From Bacteroidales bacterium (GTDB taxonomy: Bacteria; Bacteroidota; Bacteroidia; Bacteroidales; VadinHA17), in the NCBI GenBank assembly GCA_025455395.1, contig JALOMO010000029.1:1-42459 (forward strand): a DNA stretch of 42,459 nucleotides, read 5' to 3'. Shown here piece after piece: positions 1-8,247 of the stretch (position 1 is its first letter; every line of letters starts with the position of its first letter). Position numbers and translations under genes: made by a program. The notes under the pieces are model-generated. The model had not been told where the DNA came from. It saw nothing but the letters and a program-made list of their open reading frames with translations, and did no database searches.

Positions 1-380
1 CCGGATTCCATGCTAGATTGATACTTGGGGCAGGTCTGGTTAATGCAGCTGCCGTAGCATCATATATTTCAAACGTCAACCCGGAAAAGGTCACTCTTGT
101 GGCAATGGGATACAGGGCTGTGGAGTCTGCCGCGGAAGACCTTCTGTGCGCAAGATACATACACGACCTGTTACAGGGCCGTGAAACCGATCTGACCAAT
201 GAGATAAACGCACTCAGACATGGCTCAGGAAGCAGATTCTTCAACCCGGCAAACCTGTCATTCAGCCCCCCCACTGACTTCTTCCTTTGCACTGACCTGA
301 ACCGTTTTAACTTCGTTCTAAAGGCTGTAATAACATCTGCCGGATATGCTGAGATTTTGAGAATAGATATGAGTAATTGA
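1..380 (+). CDS. comB: 2-phosphosulfolactate phosphatase, ComB family (5' truncated by window edge)
   Basis: The open frame runs from the first complete codon at position 3 to a TGA at 378-380, so this is the C-terminal part of a longer protein. Visible segments typical of the ComB family are GAGLVNAAAVASY, VTLVAMG and the acidic SAAEDLLCARYI stretch, followed by RHGSGSRFF. The family hydrolyses 2-phosphosulfolactate to sulfolactate (coenzyme M biosynthesis in archaea) and is also widespread in bacteria, where its role is less clear. A TTG at 18 could be read as a start, but the conserved reading frame continues upstream of it, so it is not the real start. The next gene begins 10 nt downstream on the same strand. 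Confidence 0.83.
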   Translation, partial: GFHARLILGAGLVNAAAVASYISNVNPEKVTLVAMGYRAVESAAEDLLCARYIHDLLQGRETDLTNEINALRHGSGSRFFNPANLSFSPPTDFFLCTDLNRFNFVLKAVITSAGYAEILRIDMSN

Positions 381-390
381 ATTCTTTCGA

Positions 391-1839
391 ATGAAAAAGA
401 TAAATTATATACTTCTTTTCGCGATTCTGATGCCGGAGCTGAGTGCATCAATAACAGAGCAGCCGGGCTATTCAGTGACCATAAATATCAGTGGTGCATC
501 TGAGCAAAAAATCAGGCTGGCATACCACCTTGGAAATCAGCAATATATTAGTGACAGCACTTATACTGATAATTCGGGCTCATGCAGATTTGAGGGTGCT
601 GAGAAACTTCCGGCAGGCGTCTATATGATCGTTTTTCCCGGAAATAATTTTTTCGAATTCCTCCTTTCAGAAGATCAGCACTTTGAAGTTTCATGTGCAC
701 TTAATGACCCTGTCTCCACGCTTGCGTTCGAGGGATCGGAAGATAATGAACGTTTCCTGGAATATCAAAAAAACTGGAAGCAGCTGCAGGACCAGGCAAT
801 GGATATAAGTGAGAAACTACGCTCTGCATCACAGAATGGAACACCGACCGCCGACTTGAGAGACCAGCTCACAGCACAGGAGAAAAAGATGAAGAAGTTT
901 CTTCTTGAAACAGCTGAAAGGTACAAAAAGACATTACTGGGTGCCATTGCAATGTCAATCATACCGGTTGAACCCGTTATTCCATCAATCCCTGAAGGGG
1001 TTGCCAAACGAGACTCCATAATCCGTTTATACTCATACCTGTCATACAAGGACCATTTCTTTGATAATATCGATTTCAGCCAGCCAGGACTCATACGCAG
1101 CCCTGTTCTTGCAGGCAAGCTGGAGCAGTTCTTCGGGCAGGTTGTGATCCAGATGCCTGATTCCATCATTAAAGAAGCCGACAGGGTGATAGCAATGAGC
1201 GAAGTACAGCAAGAGATGTTCCAGTATGTCGCAGTATGGCTTTTCAACCGTTATGCCACAAGCGAATATATGGGGCACGATGCAGTAGTGGTTCATCTTG
1301 CTGACAGCATCTATCTGTCAGGGAAGGCGCCGTGGATAACAGAAGAATATCGTGCTGACCTTGCAAAAAGGGTTGAAAAGCTCAGGCCTACTCTGATCGG
1401 GAGAAAGGCAACTGAGCTAATAATGAATTCATTTGCGGGTCATTATGTGTCATTATATGATATCCATGCAGAATTTACAATTCTCTATTTCTGGGAGCCC
1501 GACTGCGGGCACTGTACTGTGGCAACACCGCTTCTCAAAGAATATTATGATGGAAACCGTGATAAAGGCATAGAGGTGTTCGCGGTATGTACACAATCTG
1601 ACCGGGAAAAATGGGAAAGATATATAGTTGAAAACGGACTGACCTGGATAAATGGCTGGGATCCTCAGAGATTGAGCCGCTTTGATCTCTTTTACAACGT
1701 CGAGTCAACACCAATGGTGTATATTCTTGACAGTACGAAAACGATCATTGCAAAACGTCTTTCTGTTGAAGATATTGGTTCATTCATTGAGAATTACAGG
1801 AAGTACAGTCCTAAAGCTCAATCCTCTACGGGCAGGTGA
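391..1839 (+). CDS. TlpA-like thioredoxin-fold protein with N-terminal DUF4369-like domain
   Basis: This is a 482-residue exported protein. It has an N-terminal signal peptide (MKKINYILLFAILMPELSAS), then a beta-rich region of about residues 25-115 resembling DUF4369 (pattern ...SGASEQKIRLAYH...), then a helical linker of about 120-330. A TlpA/thioredoxin-like domain follows from about 345, with the redox motif C372-G-H-C375 after FWEPD and a TPMVYILD cis-Pro loop near residue 450. Such proteins are periplasmic thiol:disulfide oxidoreductases in Bacteroidetes. The specific partner is unknown. The gene is only 10 nt after comB and may be co-transcribed with it. Its 3' end overlaps the convergent btuD gene by 22 nt. 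Confidence 0.82.
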   Translation: MKKINYILLFAILMPELSASITEQPGYSVTINISGASEQKIRLAYHLGNQQYISDSTYTDNSGSCRFEGAEKLPAGVYMIVFPGNNFFEFLLSEDQHFEVSCALNDPVSTLAFEGSEDNERFLEYQKNWKQLQDQAMDISEKLRSASQNGTPTADLRDQLTAQEKKMKKFLLETAERYKKTLLGAIAMSIIPVEPVIPSIPEGVAKRDSIIRLYSYLSYKDHFFDNIDFSQPGLIRSPVLAGKLEQFFGQVVIQMPDSIIKEADRVIAMSEVQQEMFQYVAVWLFNRYATSEYMGHDAVVVHLADSIYLSGKAPWITEEYRADLAKRVEKLRPTLIGRKATELIMNSFAGHYVSLYDIHAEFTILYFWEPDCGHCTVATPLLKEYYDGNRDKGIEVFAVCTQSDREKWERYIVENGLTWINGWDPQRLSRFDLFYNVESTPMVYILDSTKTIIAKRLSVEDIGSFIENYRKYSPKAQSSTGR

Positions 1840-2825
1840 CCTACAAGCTCGTAAATCGAGTTGTAGCACTCTGTACGGTTTTCAAATAAAAGTGTCCATT
1901 CCATTCTGCCGTCAGTTTCGACGGCAATAATTCTGATTGCCGAGTCCTGTCCTGTTTTGTAACCGCACCTGTGCAGTGCTCTTTCGGTTAGCTTTCTAAG
2001 TGAACCTGTGGCATCCAGTGTTACAGAGCCCCGGCTTTTTCTGATGAAGCTGAATGATCCGCTTGTCTGACTGAATGAGAGAAGCGGACTTTCAAAAGCT
2101 CTGGCGATTGTTCTTGAGAGCATCAGGTCTTCCGGCGCTCCCTCAGCAACACCCTTTTCGCTCATCAGCCATATCTTATCTGCCTCATTAATAGCTGTAT
2201 CAAGGTCATGTGTAGAGTAGATGACGCACTTGCCCTTCTCACGTGTCAGCTTCTTCAAAAGACTGACGATACTATAGCGAGATGGGAGATCAAGGTATGC
2301 GGTAGGCTCATCCATTATCAGCAGCTCGGTATCCTGGGCAAGGGAGCGGGCAATAAGTACCCTTTGCTTTTCTCCGTCTGAAATAGCATCAATATTGCGG
2401 TCGGATAGAGGCAGTAATCCTGTGGCCTGAAGTGCTTCATTAACTGACAGTTCGTCGGCAGAGGTGAGAGTGCCTATCCAGTTAGTATAAGGGAAACGAC
2501 CAAGGGCAACCACTTCGCGTACTTTAATATTATGGACTGCAAATGGTTCAGTCGAGGCGAAACTTACGACCTTGGGAAGTAAAGACCTGTCAGAGGTAAA
2601 AATATCGTTGCCTGATATCCTTACTATGCCAGACAGTGGTTGCTGCAGCGCAACCATTGTTCTGAGGAGTGTGCTCTTACCTGTGCCGTTCCGGCCTATC
2701 AGGGCCACCAGCTCACCTCGACGGGCTGTCAGGGTCAGATGCTCAAGCAGCGGATTTGTTCTGCCGGAAGTTTTGTATCCAATAGTCAGATCAGAAGTCT
2801 CAGCTATGATAGTTCCTGTACGCAT
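1818..2825 (-). CDS. btuD: Cobalamin ABC transporter ATP-binding protein
   Basis: This is a FecE/BtuD-class ATPase that powers inner-membrane import. Walker A is GRNGTGKST (about residues 44-52), the signature is ISDGEKQRVLIARSL, and Walker B is LLIMDEPTAYLDL followed by an STHD switch. The last 80 or so residues form an extension beyond the ATPase core; its role is unknown. The longer frame starts at 2867, but I chose the ATG at 2825 because it overlaps the btuC stop by one base (TGATG), which indicates translational coupling. The substrate is inferred from the riboswitch-led operon with btuB and btuG upstream. From sequence alone, heme or siderophore would be equally possible. Confidence 0.85.
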   Translation of the reverse strand: MRTGTIIAETSDLTIGYKTSGRTNPLLEHLTLTARRGELVALIGRNGTGKSTLLRTMVALQQPLSGIVRISGNDIFTSDRSLLPKVVSFASTEPFAVHNIKVREVVALGRFPYTNWIGTLTSADELSVNEALQATGLLPLSDRNIDAISDGEKQRVLIARSLAQDTELLIMDEPTAYLDLPSRYSIVSLLKKLTREKGKCVIYSTHDLDTAINEADKIWLMSEKGVAEGAPEDLMLSRTIARAFESPLLSFSQTSGSFSFIRKSRGSVTLDATGSLRKLTERALHRCGYKTGQDSAIRIIAVETDGRMEWTLLFENRTECYNSIYELVGHLPVED

Positions 2826-3865
2826 CAGAATCTCCTTCCAATTCCTTTCTTCCCGGCTATAATCCATAATACAACAGGTATTCCTATCAGCGAAGTAACA
2901 GTGTTTACAGGCACCATCAGTCCGTTGCCGGGAAGGGTTGAGAGTATATCACTAACCAGGAGTATCAAAGCACCACATATGGCTGCTCCGGGCATCAGTA
3001 TCCTGTGGTCATTGGAGCTAAATACCAGGCGTGTAATATGAGGTACGGCAACCCCGAGAAATGCTATCGGCCCGCAGAACGCCGTAACGCTGCCGGCCAT
3101 AATGCTTGCTGTAGCGAGGAGGAGAATCCTTGTTCTCTGCATGTTTACTCCCACCGACATTGAAAATGTCTCACCCATGAGCAATGCATTAAGCGGCTTG
3201 ACCATTATTAAGGCCATTGCTGATCCCGCCGTCACTGCCAGTGTAAGGATCCTGATCTGCATATATGAAAGGTTCCCCAGATTGCCCATAGTCCAGATCA
3301 CATATGTCTTCAGCATTGTCTCATTGCTGAAGTACTGCAGCAGGCTGACGATTGAAGAAATTGCGCTTGCCAGCAACAAGCCGACAATCAGGACTGACAT
3401 TATGTCTCTCATTCTTGCGGCGACGGTCATTATCACCACCATCACAGCTCCTGCGCCAGCCCATGCTGCGAGTATCATGCTCCAGCCATAAAGAACCGAG
3501 CCCGGACTTATACTAAGCAATGGTGACAGTGTCAGCAGGGTAAGAGCCACGCCAAGTCCCGCGCCGGAGCTCACACCAAGAACATCAGGACCGGCAAGAG
3601 GATTGCGAAAGAGAGTTTGCATCAGGAGCCCGCTGACTGCCATTCCAGCACCGGCGAGTATTGCGGTGACAGCCTTGGGCAGACGAAACTGCATGACAAT
3701 AATCTCTCCGTGCTCCGTACCGTTACCAAAGAGAGAAAGTAAAACATCCCGTACCTCCAGCTGTGTGCTCCCGAGCAACAAATCAAGAGTAAAAAGAAGA
3801 ACGAGCAGCATAAGAAGCAAAAGGAAAATCAATCCTGCAGATAACCGTGATCCAGATCCTCTCAT
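2825..3865 (-). CDS. btuC: Cobalamin ABC transporter permease, FecCD/BtuC family
   Basis: A 346-residue polytopic membrane protein with about ten hydrophobic segments. It has family hallmarks such as FRNPLAGPDVLGVSSGAGLG, and GPIAFLGVAVPHITR in the cytoplasmic coupling region. It would form the BtuC2 channel with btuD and take cobalamin from btuF. Its start overlaps the btuF stop by four bases (ATGA, 3862-3865), and its stop overlaps the btuD start. This tight packing supports a single transporter operon. Confidence 0.9.
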   Translation of the reverse strand: MRGSGSRLSAGLIFLLLLMLLVLLFTLDLLLGSTQLEVRDVLLSLFGNGTEHGEIIVMQFRLPKAVTAILAGAGMAVSGLLMQTLFRNPLAGPDVLGVSSGAGLGVALTLLTLSPLLSISPGSVLYGWSMILAAWAGAGAVMVVIMTVAARMRDIMSVLIVGLLLASAISSIVSLLQYFSNETMLKTYVIWTMGNLGNLSYMQIRILTLAVTAGSAMALIMVKPLNALLMGETFSMSVGVNMQRTRILLLATASIMAGSVTAFCGPIAFLGVAVPHITRLVFSSNDHRILMPGAAICGALILLVSDILSTLPGNGLMVPVNTVTSLIGIPVVLWIIAGKKGIGRRF

Positions 3866-5004
3866 CTCAGTCTAATGAAGTAATATGGCTCGTGATCAGG
3901 TAAAAGTGCGGGATGGATCATGTAGATGAAGTCGGCCAGGAGAATATCAGGCCTGAAGACTGCCGATTCCCAGTAGTCATTTCCGCCGCCTGGTTTCATC
4001 CTGTTCCTGTTGTTCCATACATCACCGGATTTATAGACCGGAAGCTTTGCCAACCTGTGATCATACTCAGCGATATCTTCAAGGCTTTCTGCAGTGCCGG
4101 GATTAATCCATAAATCCGCTGTGGTCGCCCTTTTAAATACTGCCTCTACTGCATAAGGCATTGAATTTGGTGCTTCAAGATCATCGAAAAGGTATCGCCC
4201 TCCTGCATCACTTATCAAACTCCCAATATAAGAGTTTGAGGGTGAGATATACCATACATCCTCCCATGGTGCCCCGAGGAGGACCGCAGGCTTTGATTCT
4301 GAAGATTTTCTGACCATTTCAGCAAGACGGAGGTAATTATGTGTCACTGCTGTATATAGACTGTCAGCCTTTTCTTTCTTTCCTGTCAGCAGACCGAAGA
4401 TCTTAATCCACTCGCACCTGGCAAGCGGATGTTCCTCCAGGTAGTCAGCATTGAACATAACCTTCACTCCCATTTCTGAAAGTTTACGCAGGTATTCGGC
4501 GGAAGTGGCGCCAACACCGTATGCCATGAGTAGATCAGGTCTAAGTGATACAATGAGTTCCTTGTTAAGGCTGCCTTCATATCCGACATCAGGTATGATA
4601 CCTTCTTCAATGGCTTTGTGAAGCGTATGATCATAGACAAGATCTGTCCCCGAAGCCCCGGCAATTATGTCAGTTGCTCCTAGAGCACTCAATGCCGCAA
4701 GATGTGTTGTTGACATACATATCATTCTTCTTACGGGAATTCTGATAACGTTCTCCGAAGGCACATTTTCCGGAACATCCTTACCGTGAGGGACAAGATA
4801 GTATGTAAGTTGTTCGCCGGAGGCATTCTGCCATGGATCAATAATTACCAGCTTCGTAATATCATCCTGCCCTTCAAGAGTGAACCGGCCGGCTGTAATT
4901 TTCACATCAGCCTCCACCTGACCTGAGTTTGCATCGGTTTTGTTTCTGCTGTTGCAGGAATAAAATGAAACAAGAGTAAGCAGGAGGAGAAATAAATACC
5001 TCAT
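3862..5004 (-). CDS. btuF: Periplasmic cobalamin-binding lipoprotein, BtuF-like
   Basis: A 380-residue class III solute-binding protein (TroA/BtuF fold). It begins with a lipoprotein signal ending at Cys17 (...LVSFYSC). The N-lobe has the typical RMICMSTTHLAALSALGATDIIAG segment, and the C-lobe has PWEDVWYISPSNSYIGSLISDAGG. It should deliver substrate to btuCD. Its start codon overlaps the stop of the upstream protease gene by four bases (5001-5004), so protease and binding protein are translationally linked. Assignment to cobalamin, not iron chelates, comes from the riboswitch and btuB/btuG context. Confidence 0.85.
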   Translation of the reverse strand: MRYLFLLLLTLVSFYSCNSRNKTDANSGQVEADVKITAGRFTLEGQDDITKLVIIDPWQNASGEQLTYYLVPHGKDVPENVPSENVIRIPVRRMICMSTTHLAALSALGATDIIAGASGTDLVYDHTLHKAIEEGIIPDVGYEGSLNKELIVSLRPDLLMAYGVGATSAEYLRKLSEMGVKVMFNADYLEEHPLARCEWIKIFGLLTGKKEKADSLYTAVTHNYLRLAEMVRKSSESKPAVLLGAPWEDVWYISPSNSYIGSLISDAGGRYLFDDLEAPNSMPYAVEAVFKRATTADLWINPGTAESLEDIAEYDHRLAKLPVYKSGDVWNNRNRMKPGGGNDYWESAVFRPDILLADFIYMIHPALLPDHEPYYFIRLR

Positions 5005-7178
5005 TGCCTTGAATCAATTTTTATGACAGAACCTGTATTCATTATGGTGTCGTTAAGGAGGTTGTAGTGATAAACACCAGGTGCAAGTGAAGGAAGATCA
5101 AGGGTGAGTACTCCGGGGAATATATTCCGATACTGTGTTGAACTTACAACTCTCCCGGAATTGTCGAACAGCGTGAGAGATGTCGATGATGCGCCGGAGT
5201 CAGTTATTCTGAAGGAGAGACTGTTCGTAAACGGATTTGGAAAGACTTCAAGAGCACTATTAACAGGATTGATTTCAGCAATATCATTAAGTATCGAATT
5301 CTCAACCATAATAACGTTTACCGCGAGTGAAACAGCCATCGGGAATGAAGGATGCTGGGTAAATGGTTTCCATGACACCCCGTCGTGGAGCCAGGCTGTA
5401 TTTTGTGTGGGCAGGGAATATGGTGCTGAATGCTTTACGGAGAACTGTGGCTGAGGTGAAGAGATGCTATTTTTATAAAATATTGTATACCCGACATAAT
5501 AGGGACCTGTCACCGCTACTGTTCTTCCAAAATCAACCTCCAGCTCAAAATTATTCTTCACTTCGGTGAGTTTTATCTTCCTTGATGCAATGACAGCACC
5601 TGGCTGAGCACCGCCGGCCCAGACATAAATGCGGATTGAGTCACCGGTAGTGAGGTATGATGTTGTTGCGATTCGAAATATGACCCATGCTATCTCACCA
5701 ATACCTGCAAAGGGGATGTATTCTGCATATCTTACAAGGCTGTCAGAGTTATGACCTGTAGAATATCCAAATCCGGGGCCGGTGTATGAGTCTGTCTGCC
5801 CGGGATCAGTACGCGGAATATTCTGGAGAGTATCTGACTGTGAAAGGTTCCATGCATAAGGATCGCGTCCGTTGGTAACCGTGGAGCCTGAGGAGACAGG
5901 GTCGAGCCATGGTTTAAGATGCGTTGATGAGATTGTGGTAATGTTGAACATCCTTAACAGCTTGGCATAATAGTCGTTCTCAGGAATATTGCATGTTGCA
6001 GAACCGCCGGTGAGCGTACCTCGCAGCCTGCCATTAGGATCAAAGAGAGGTGAACCTGAAGACCCGCTCTCTGTTGTTCCCATATCCCATTTTAGGATAC
6101 GCCAGAAACTGTTGGCCGCATAACCGGAGACGGGATAGTCAGATGATACCGGCGAGTTACTGTCGATGGATATCTTCATTACATCGCCCTCAGGATGATG
6201 AAGACAATAGGTATTTGCCGGTGCAGGTGATGTTATATCCCACCCTGCAAAGTAGGGTCTGAATACGAGTGAAGGGAATGAGGAGAGCTCTACGAGTGCA
6301 AAATCGACGTCGGGATTGGAGGCCCTCAGCAGGGAGCCGGAAATTGAATGCATATTTGTCAGGTCAGGTCCATCGCACCAGGGACTGCAATAGTTAAAAA
6401 CGAAAATGGTGTTGGCAGCTTTGGAAGCATTATCAATACAATGCTGGGCAGTTAAAACATAGGCCTTATAGTCTGTGCCGGTATTGTTTACAAGAACACC
6501 GGTACATAACTCAGCACCGGCTACAAGGAGCCTCACAGTTGAGCGTGCAGCCCTCAGATAGTTTTCATTGGTTGAGCAGTTTATATCAACCTCACACTCT
6601 CCTGCCCTCCCGTAATATGCGTCTTTCTCCCCTGCCAGCCTGAAGAACCCTGCAAAATCATGCGCCACCTGCTTCACCCCTATCTTGCCACGCGGAAGTG
6701 ATTTACCCGGGAAATGACACTCAAGAACAATCCTCTCTCCGGGCACCGGAAGAAGAGGCATCACCCCGGTGTTGACGCCACTCTCCCATGTATAGGCACC
6801 CCTGACCTCCCTCCTTTCAGGGTCATAAATGAAGATATAGGCACCTTCTGGCAGGTCATATGGAGAAAGTATCAGGTTCAGTGACAGTGCCCCTTTCGAC
6901 ACAAGAGGCAATACCCAAATGGTCTCGTTATCATTAGTGACGATCATCCCTGAGTTTTCAGGTGTAAGAGATACCTCCACCGGTATAGCGAACTGATATG
7001 CCTGATCTTTAGGCTGGTCTATCGCTCTCATCGTTTCAACAACAGACGGATCAACTGGTACGTCGTGCCAGGACTTCACCACAGGGAACAGCGGTTCACC
7101 TGCGGGGAATTCTTTCTGGGAGTACAGTGCAGATGAAAGCAGCAGGATAATAGTCGCTATAATTACTCTTTCAGTCAC
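5001..7178 (-). CDS. Secreted trypsin-like serine protease (lysyl-endopeptidase-like) with T9SS type A sorting domain
   Basis: About 725 residues. Order: signal peptide (ERVIIATIILLLSSALYSQ), a pro-region of about 25-190, a chymotrypsin-fold S1 domain, a beta-sandwich region of about 460-640, and a C-terminal T9SS type A sorting domain beginning near VFPNPFTN. A complete catalytic triad is visible: His246 in TAQHCID, Asp292 in DVDFALVEL and Ser374 in GSSGSPLFD. The frame is open back to 7271, but that overlaps the upstream btuG gene. I chose the GTG at 7178 because it directly precedes the signal peptide and lies after the btuG stop at 7216; this start is uncertain. The gene sits inside the cobalamin operon and overlaps btuF by 4 nt. 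It is predicted to be exported through the T9SS to the surface or the medium. Substrate is unknown. Confidence 0.85.
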   Translation of the reverse strand: MTERVIIATIILLLSSALYSQKEFPAGEPLFPVVKSWHDVPVDPSVVETMRAIDQPKDQAYQFAIPVEVSLTPENSGMIVTNDNETIWVLPLVSKGALSLNLILSPYDLPEGAYIFIYDPERREVRGAYTWESGVNTGVMPLLPVPGERIVLECHFPGKSLPRGKIGVKQVAHDFAGFFRLAGEKDAYYGRAGECEVDINCSTNENYLRAARSTVRLLVAGAELCTGVLVNNTGTDYKAYVLTAQHCIDNASKAANTIFVFNYCSPWCDGPDLTNMHSISGSLLRASNPDVDFALVELSSFPSLVFRPYFAGWDITSPAPANTYCLHHPEGDVMKISIDSNSPVSSDYPVSGYAANSFWRILKWDMGTTESGSSGSPLFDPNGRLRGTLTGGSATCNIPENDYYAKLLRMFNITTISSTHLKPWLDPVSSGSTVTNGRDPYAWNLSQSDTLQNIPRTDPGQTDSYTGPGFGYSTGHNSDSLVRYAEYIPFAGIGEIAWVIFRIATTSYLTTGDSIRIYVWAGGAQPGAVIASRKIKLTEVKNNFELEVDFGRTVAVTGPYYVGYTIFYKNSISSPQPQFSVKHSAPYSLPTQNTAWLHDGVSWKPFTQHPSFPMAVSLAVNVIMVENSILNDIAEINPVNSALEVFPNPFTNSLSFRITDSGASSTSLTLFDNSGRVVSSTQYRNIFPGVLTLDLPSLAPGVYHYNLLNDTIMNTGSVIKIDSRQ

Positions 7179-7215
7179 TTCGTTTGTTTCCGTGTTAAAA
7201 ATAGTCAAAAAGTGA

Positions 7216-8247
7216 TTAATCACCCATGAAATGCATATAACCTGGTATAATGCCTGCCTGCTCGGTGTCAATAAGCATTCCGCTGCTATTAAAAATCAGA
7301 AGGTCTCCTTTCTGCTGGTAATCTATTGCATCTGTAACACATATCATACTGTTGTAAGGTGACACTGCGAGCTTGTAAAAAAGTCTTCCCTGAGAAGGAA
7401 TAAATGGCGAGGATGGCAACTGAAGCGATGTTACCTTCATCCTTCTTATCCCCTCATCGATATATAACAGAGTGTCACCGCCTTTTGTCGCTACAAGTGA
7501 GGAAGGATTGTCATAAAGTGTCCTGAACGGCAGCGTTGCTTCAATGTCGAACGTGGCTGGATTTATTCTGTAGAGTGCCGGCACCTCTTCATTCATATAG
7601 CCTCCAGTGCATAACACCCATAGCTTGCCGCTGCTGTCAAGAACCATACTTTCAGGTTCAAGACCTGTAACAATAGTCTTAATTACCTGTTTCGTATCCA
7701 GGTCAATAACCTTGATGCTGTTTCCACCGGCCCAATGGGCGGCAAACAGCTTATTCCCATAGACGATCATAGCTTCCGAGCCGGATCCGATCTCTATGCT
7801 TCCGTCAATTGTGAAATCATCAACATCAATTATTGTTATCTCCTCTGATGACAGACTGCTCACATATGCCTTTCTACCGTCTATAACAATCTGACGAGGA
7901 GAACTGAGGCCTGTGATTGTAGCCAGGCTTTCCATATTGTGCATGTCTATGACCTCAATTGTCCCGGAGTTGTTTACTACAATAAACCCGACAGAACCTG
8001 CAAGAGTTATTGAGGTAGGGATATCCCCAAGGGGGCGGCCGTTTACAGATTCAAAGAGATCGTTGTAAATCTTCGTGGTTTCGTGACTGTAAAAGGATAT
8101 ACTCCCATTCCCTGCCATAAAATTCCCCTCATTCAGGATGAAAAATCCATTGCCATCAGGAAAGACAGTATCAGGATCACTGTGCAATGAATTGCATGAT
8201 GAAAGTAAAAGCGTAACAAGCACAAATAAGAGAGAGCCGTTTTTCAT
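7216..8247 (-). CDS. btuG: Surface cobalamin-binding beta-propeller lipoprotein, BtuG-like (YncE/DUF5074 family)
   Basis: A 343-residue lipoprotein (lipobox LLSSC, Cys18) made of repeated YVTN/YncE-like propeller blades, for example GTIEVIDMHNMESLATITGLSSPRQIVIDG and NSIKVIDLDTKQVIKTIVTGLEPESMVLD. In Bacteroides thetaiotaomicron, BtuG is such a propeller; it sits on the outer face of BtuB and binds cobalamin extremely tightly. Here the gene follows the btuB-like receptor with a 4-nt overlap (8244-8247), downstream of a cobalamin riboswitch, which fits that role. The family match is from sequence. The cobalamin assignment relies on this context. Confidence 0.86.
   Translation of the reverse strand: MKNGSLLFVLVTLLLSSCNSLHSDPDTVFPDGNGFFILNEGNFMAGNGSISFYSHETTKIYNDLFESVNGRPLGDIPTSITLAGSVGFIVVNNSGTIEVIDMHNMESLATITGLSSPRQIVIDGRKAYVSSLSSEEITIIDVDDFTIDGSIEIGSGSEAMIVYGNKLFAAHWAGGNSIKVIDLDTKQVIKTIVTGLEPESMVLDSSGKLWVLCTGGYMNEEVPALYRINPATFDIEATLPFRTLYDNPSSLVATKGGDTLLYIDEGIRRMKVTSLQLPSSPFIPSQGRLFYKLAVSPYNSMICVTDAIDYQQKGDLLIFNSSGMLIDTEQAGIIPGYMHFMGD

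Noticed and set aside
1864-1882. Another TGTACGG occurrence (plus strand, near 1872)
   Set aside because: It lies inside btuD coding sequence without the TGACA companion or a downstream start, so it looks like chance.
2825-2867. Longer btuD start at 2867
   Set aside because: It lies inside btuC; the ATG at 2825 gives the TGATG coupling and the usual N-terminus.
7179-7271. Protease start at 7271
   Set aside because: It overlaps btuG and precedes the signal peptide with non-signal residues; GTG 7178 fits better.
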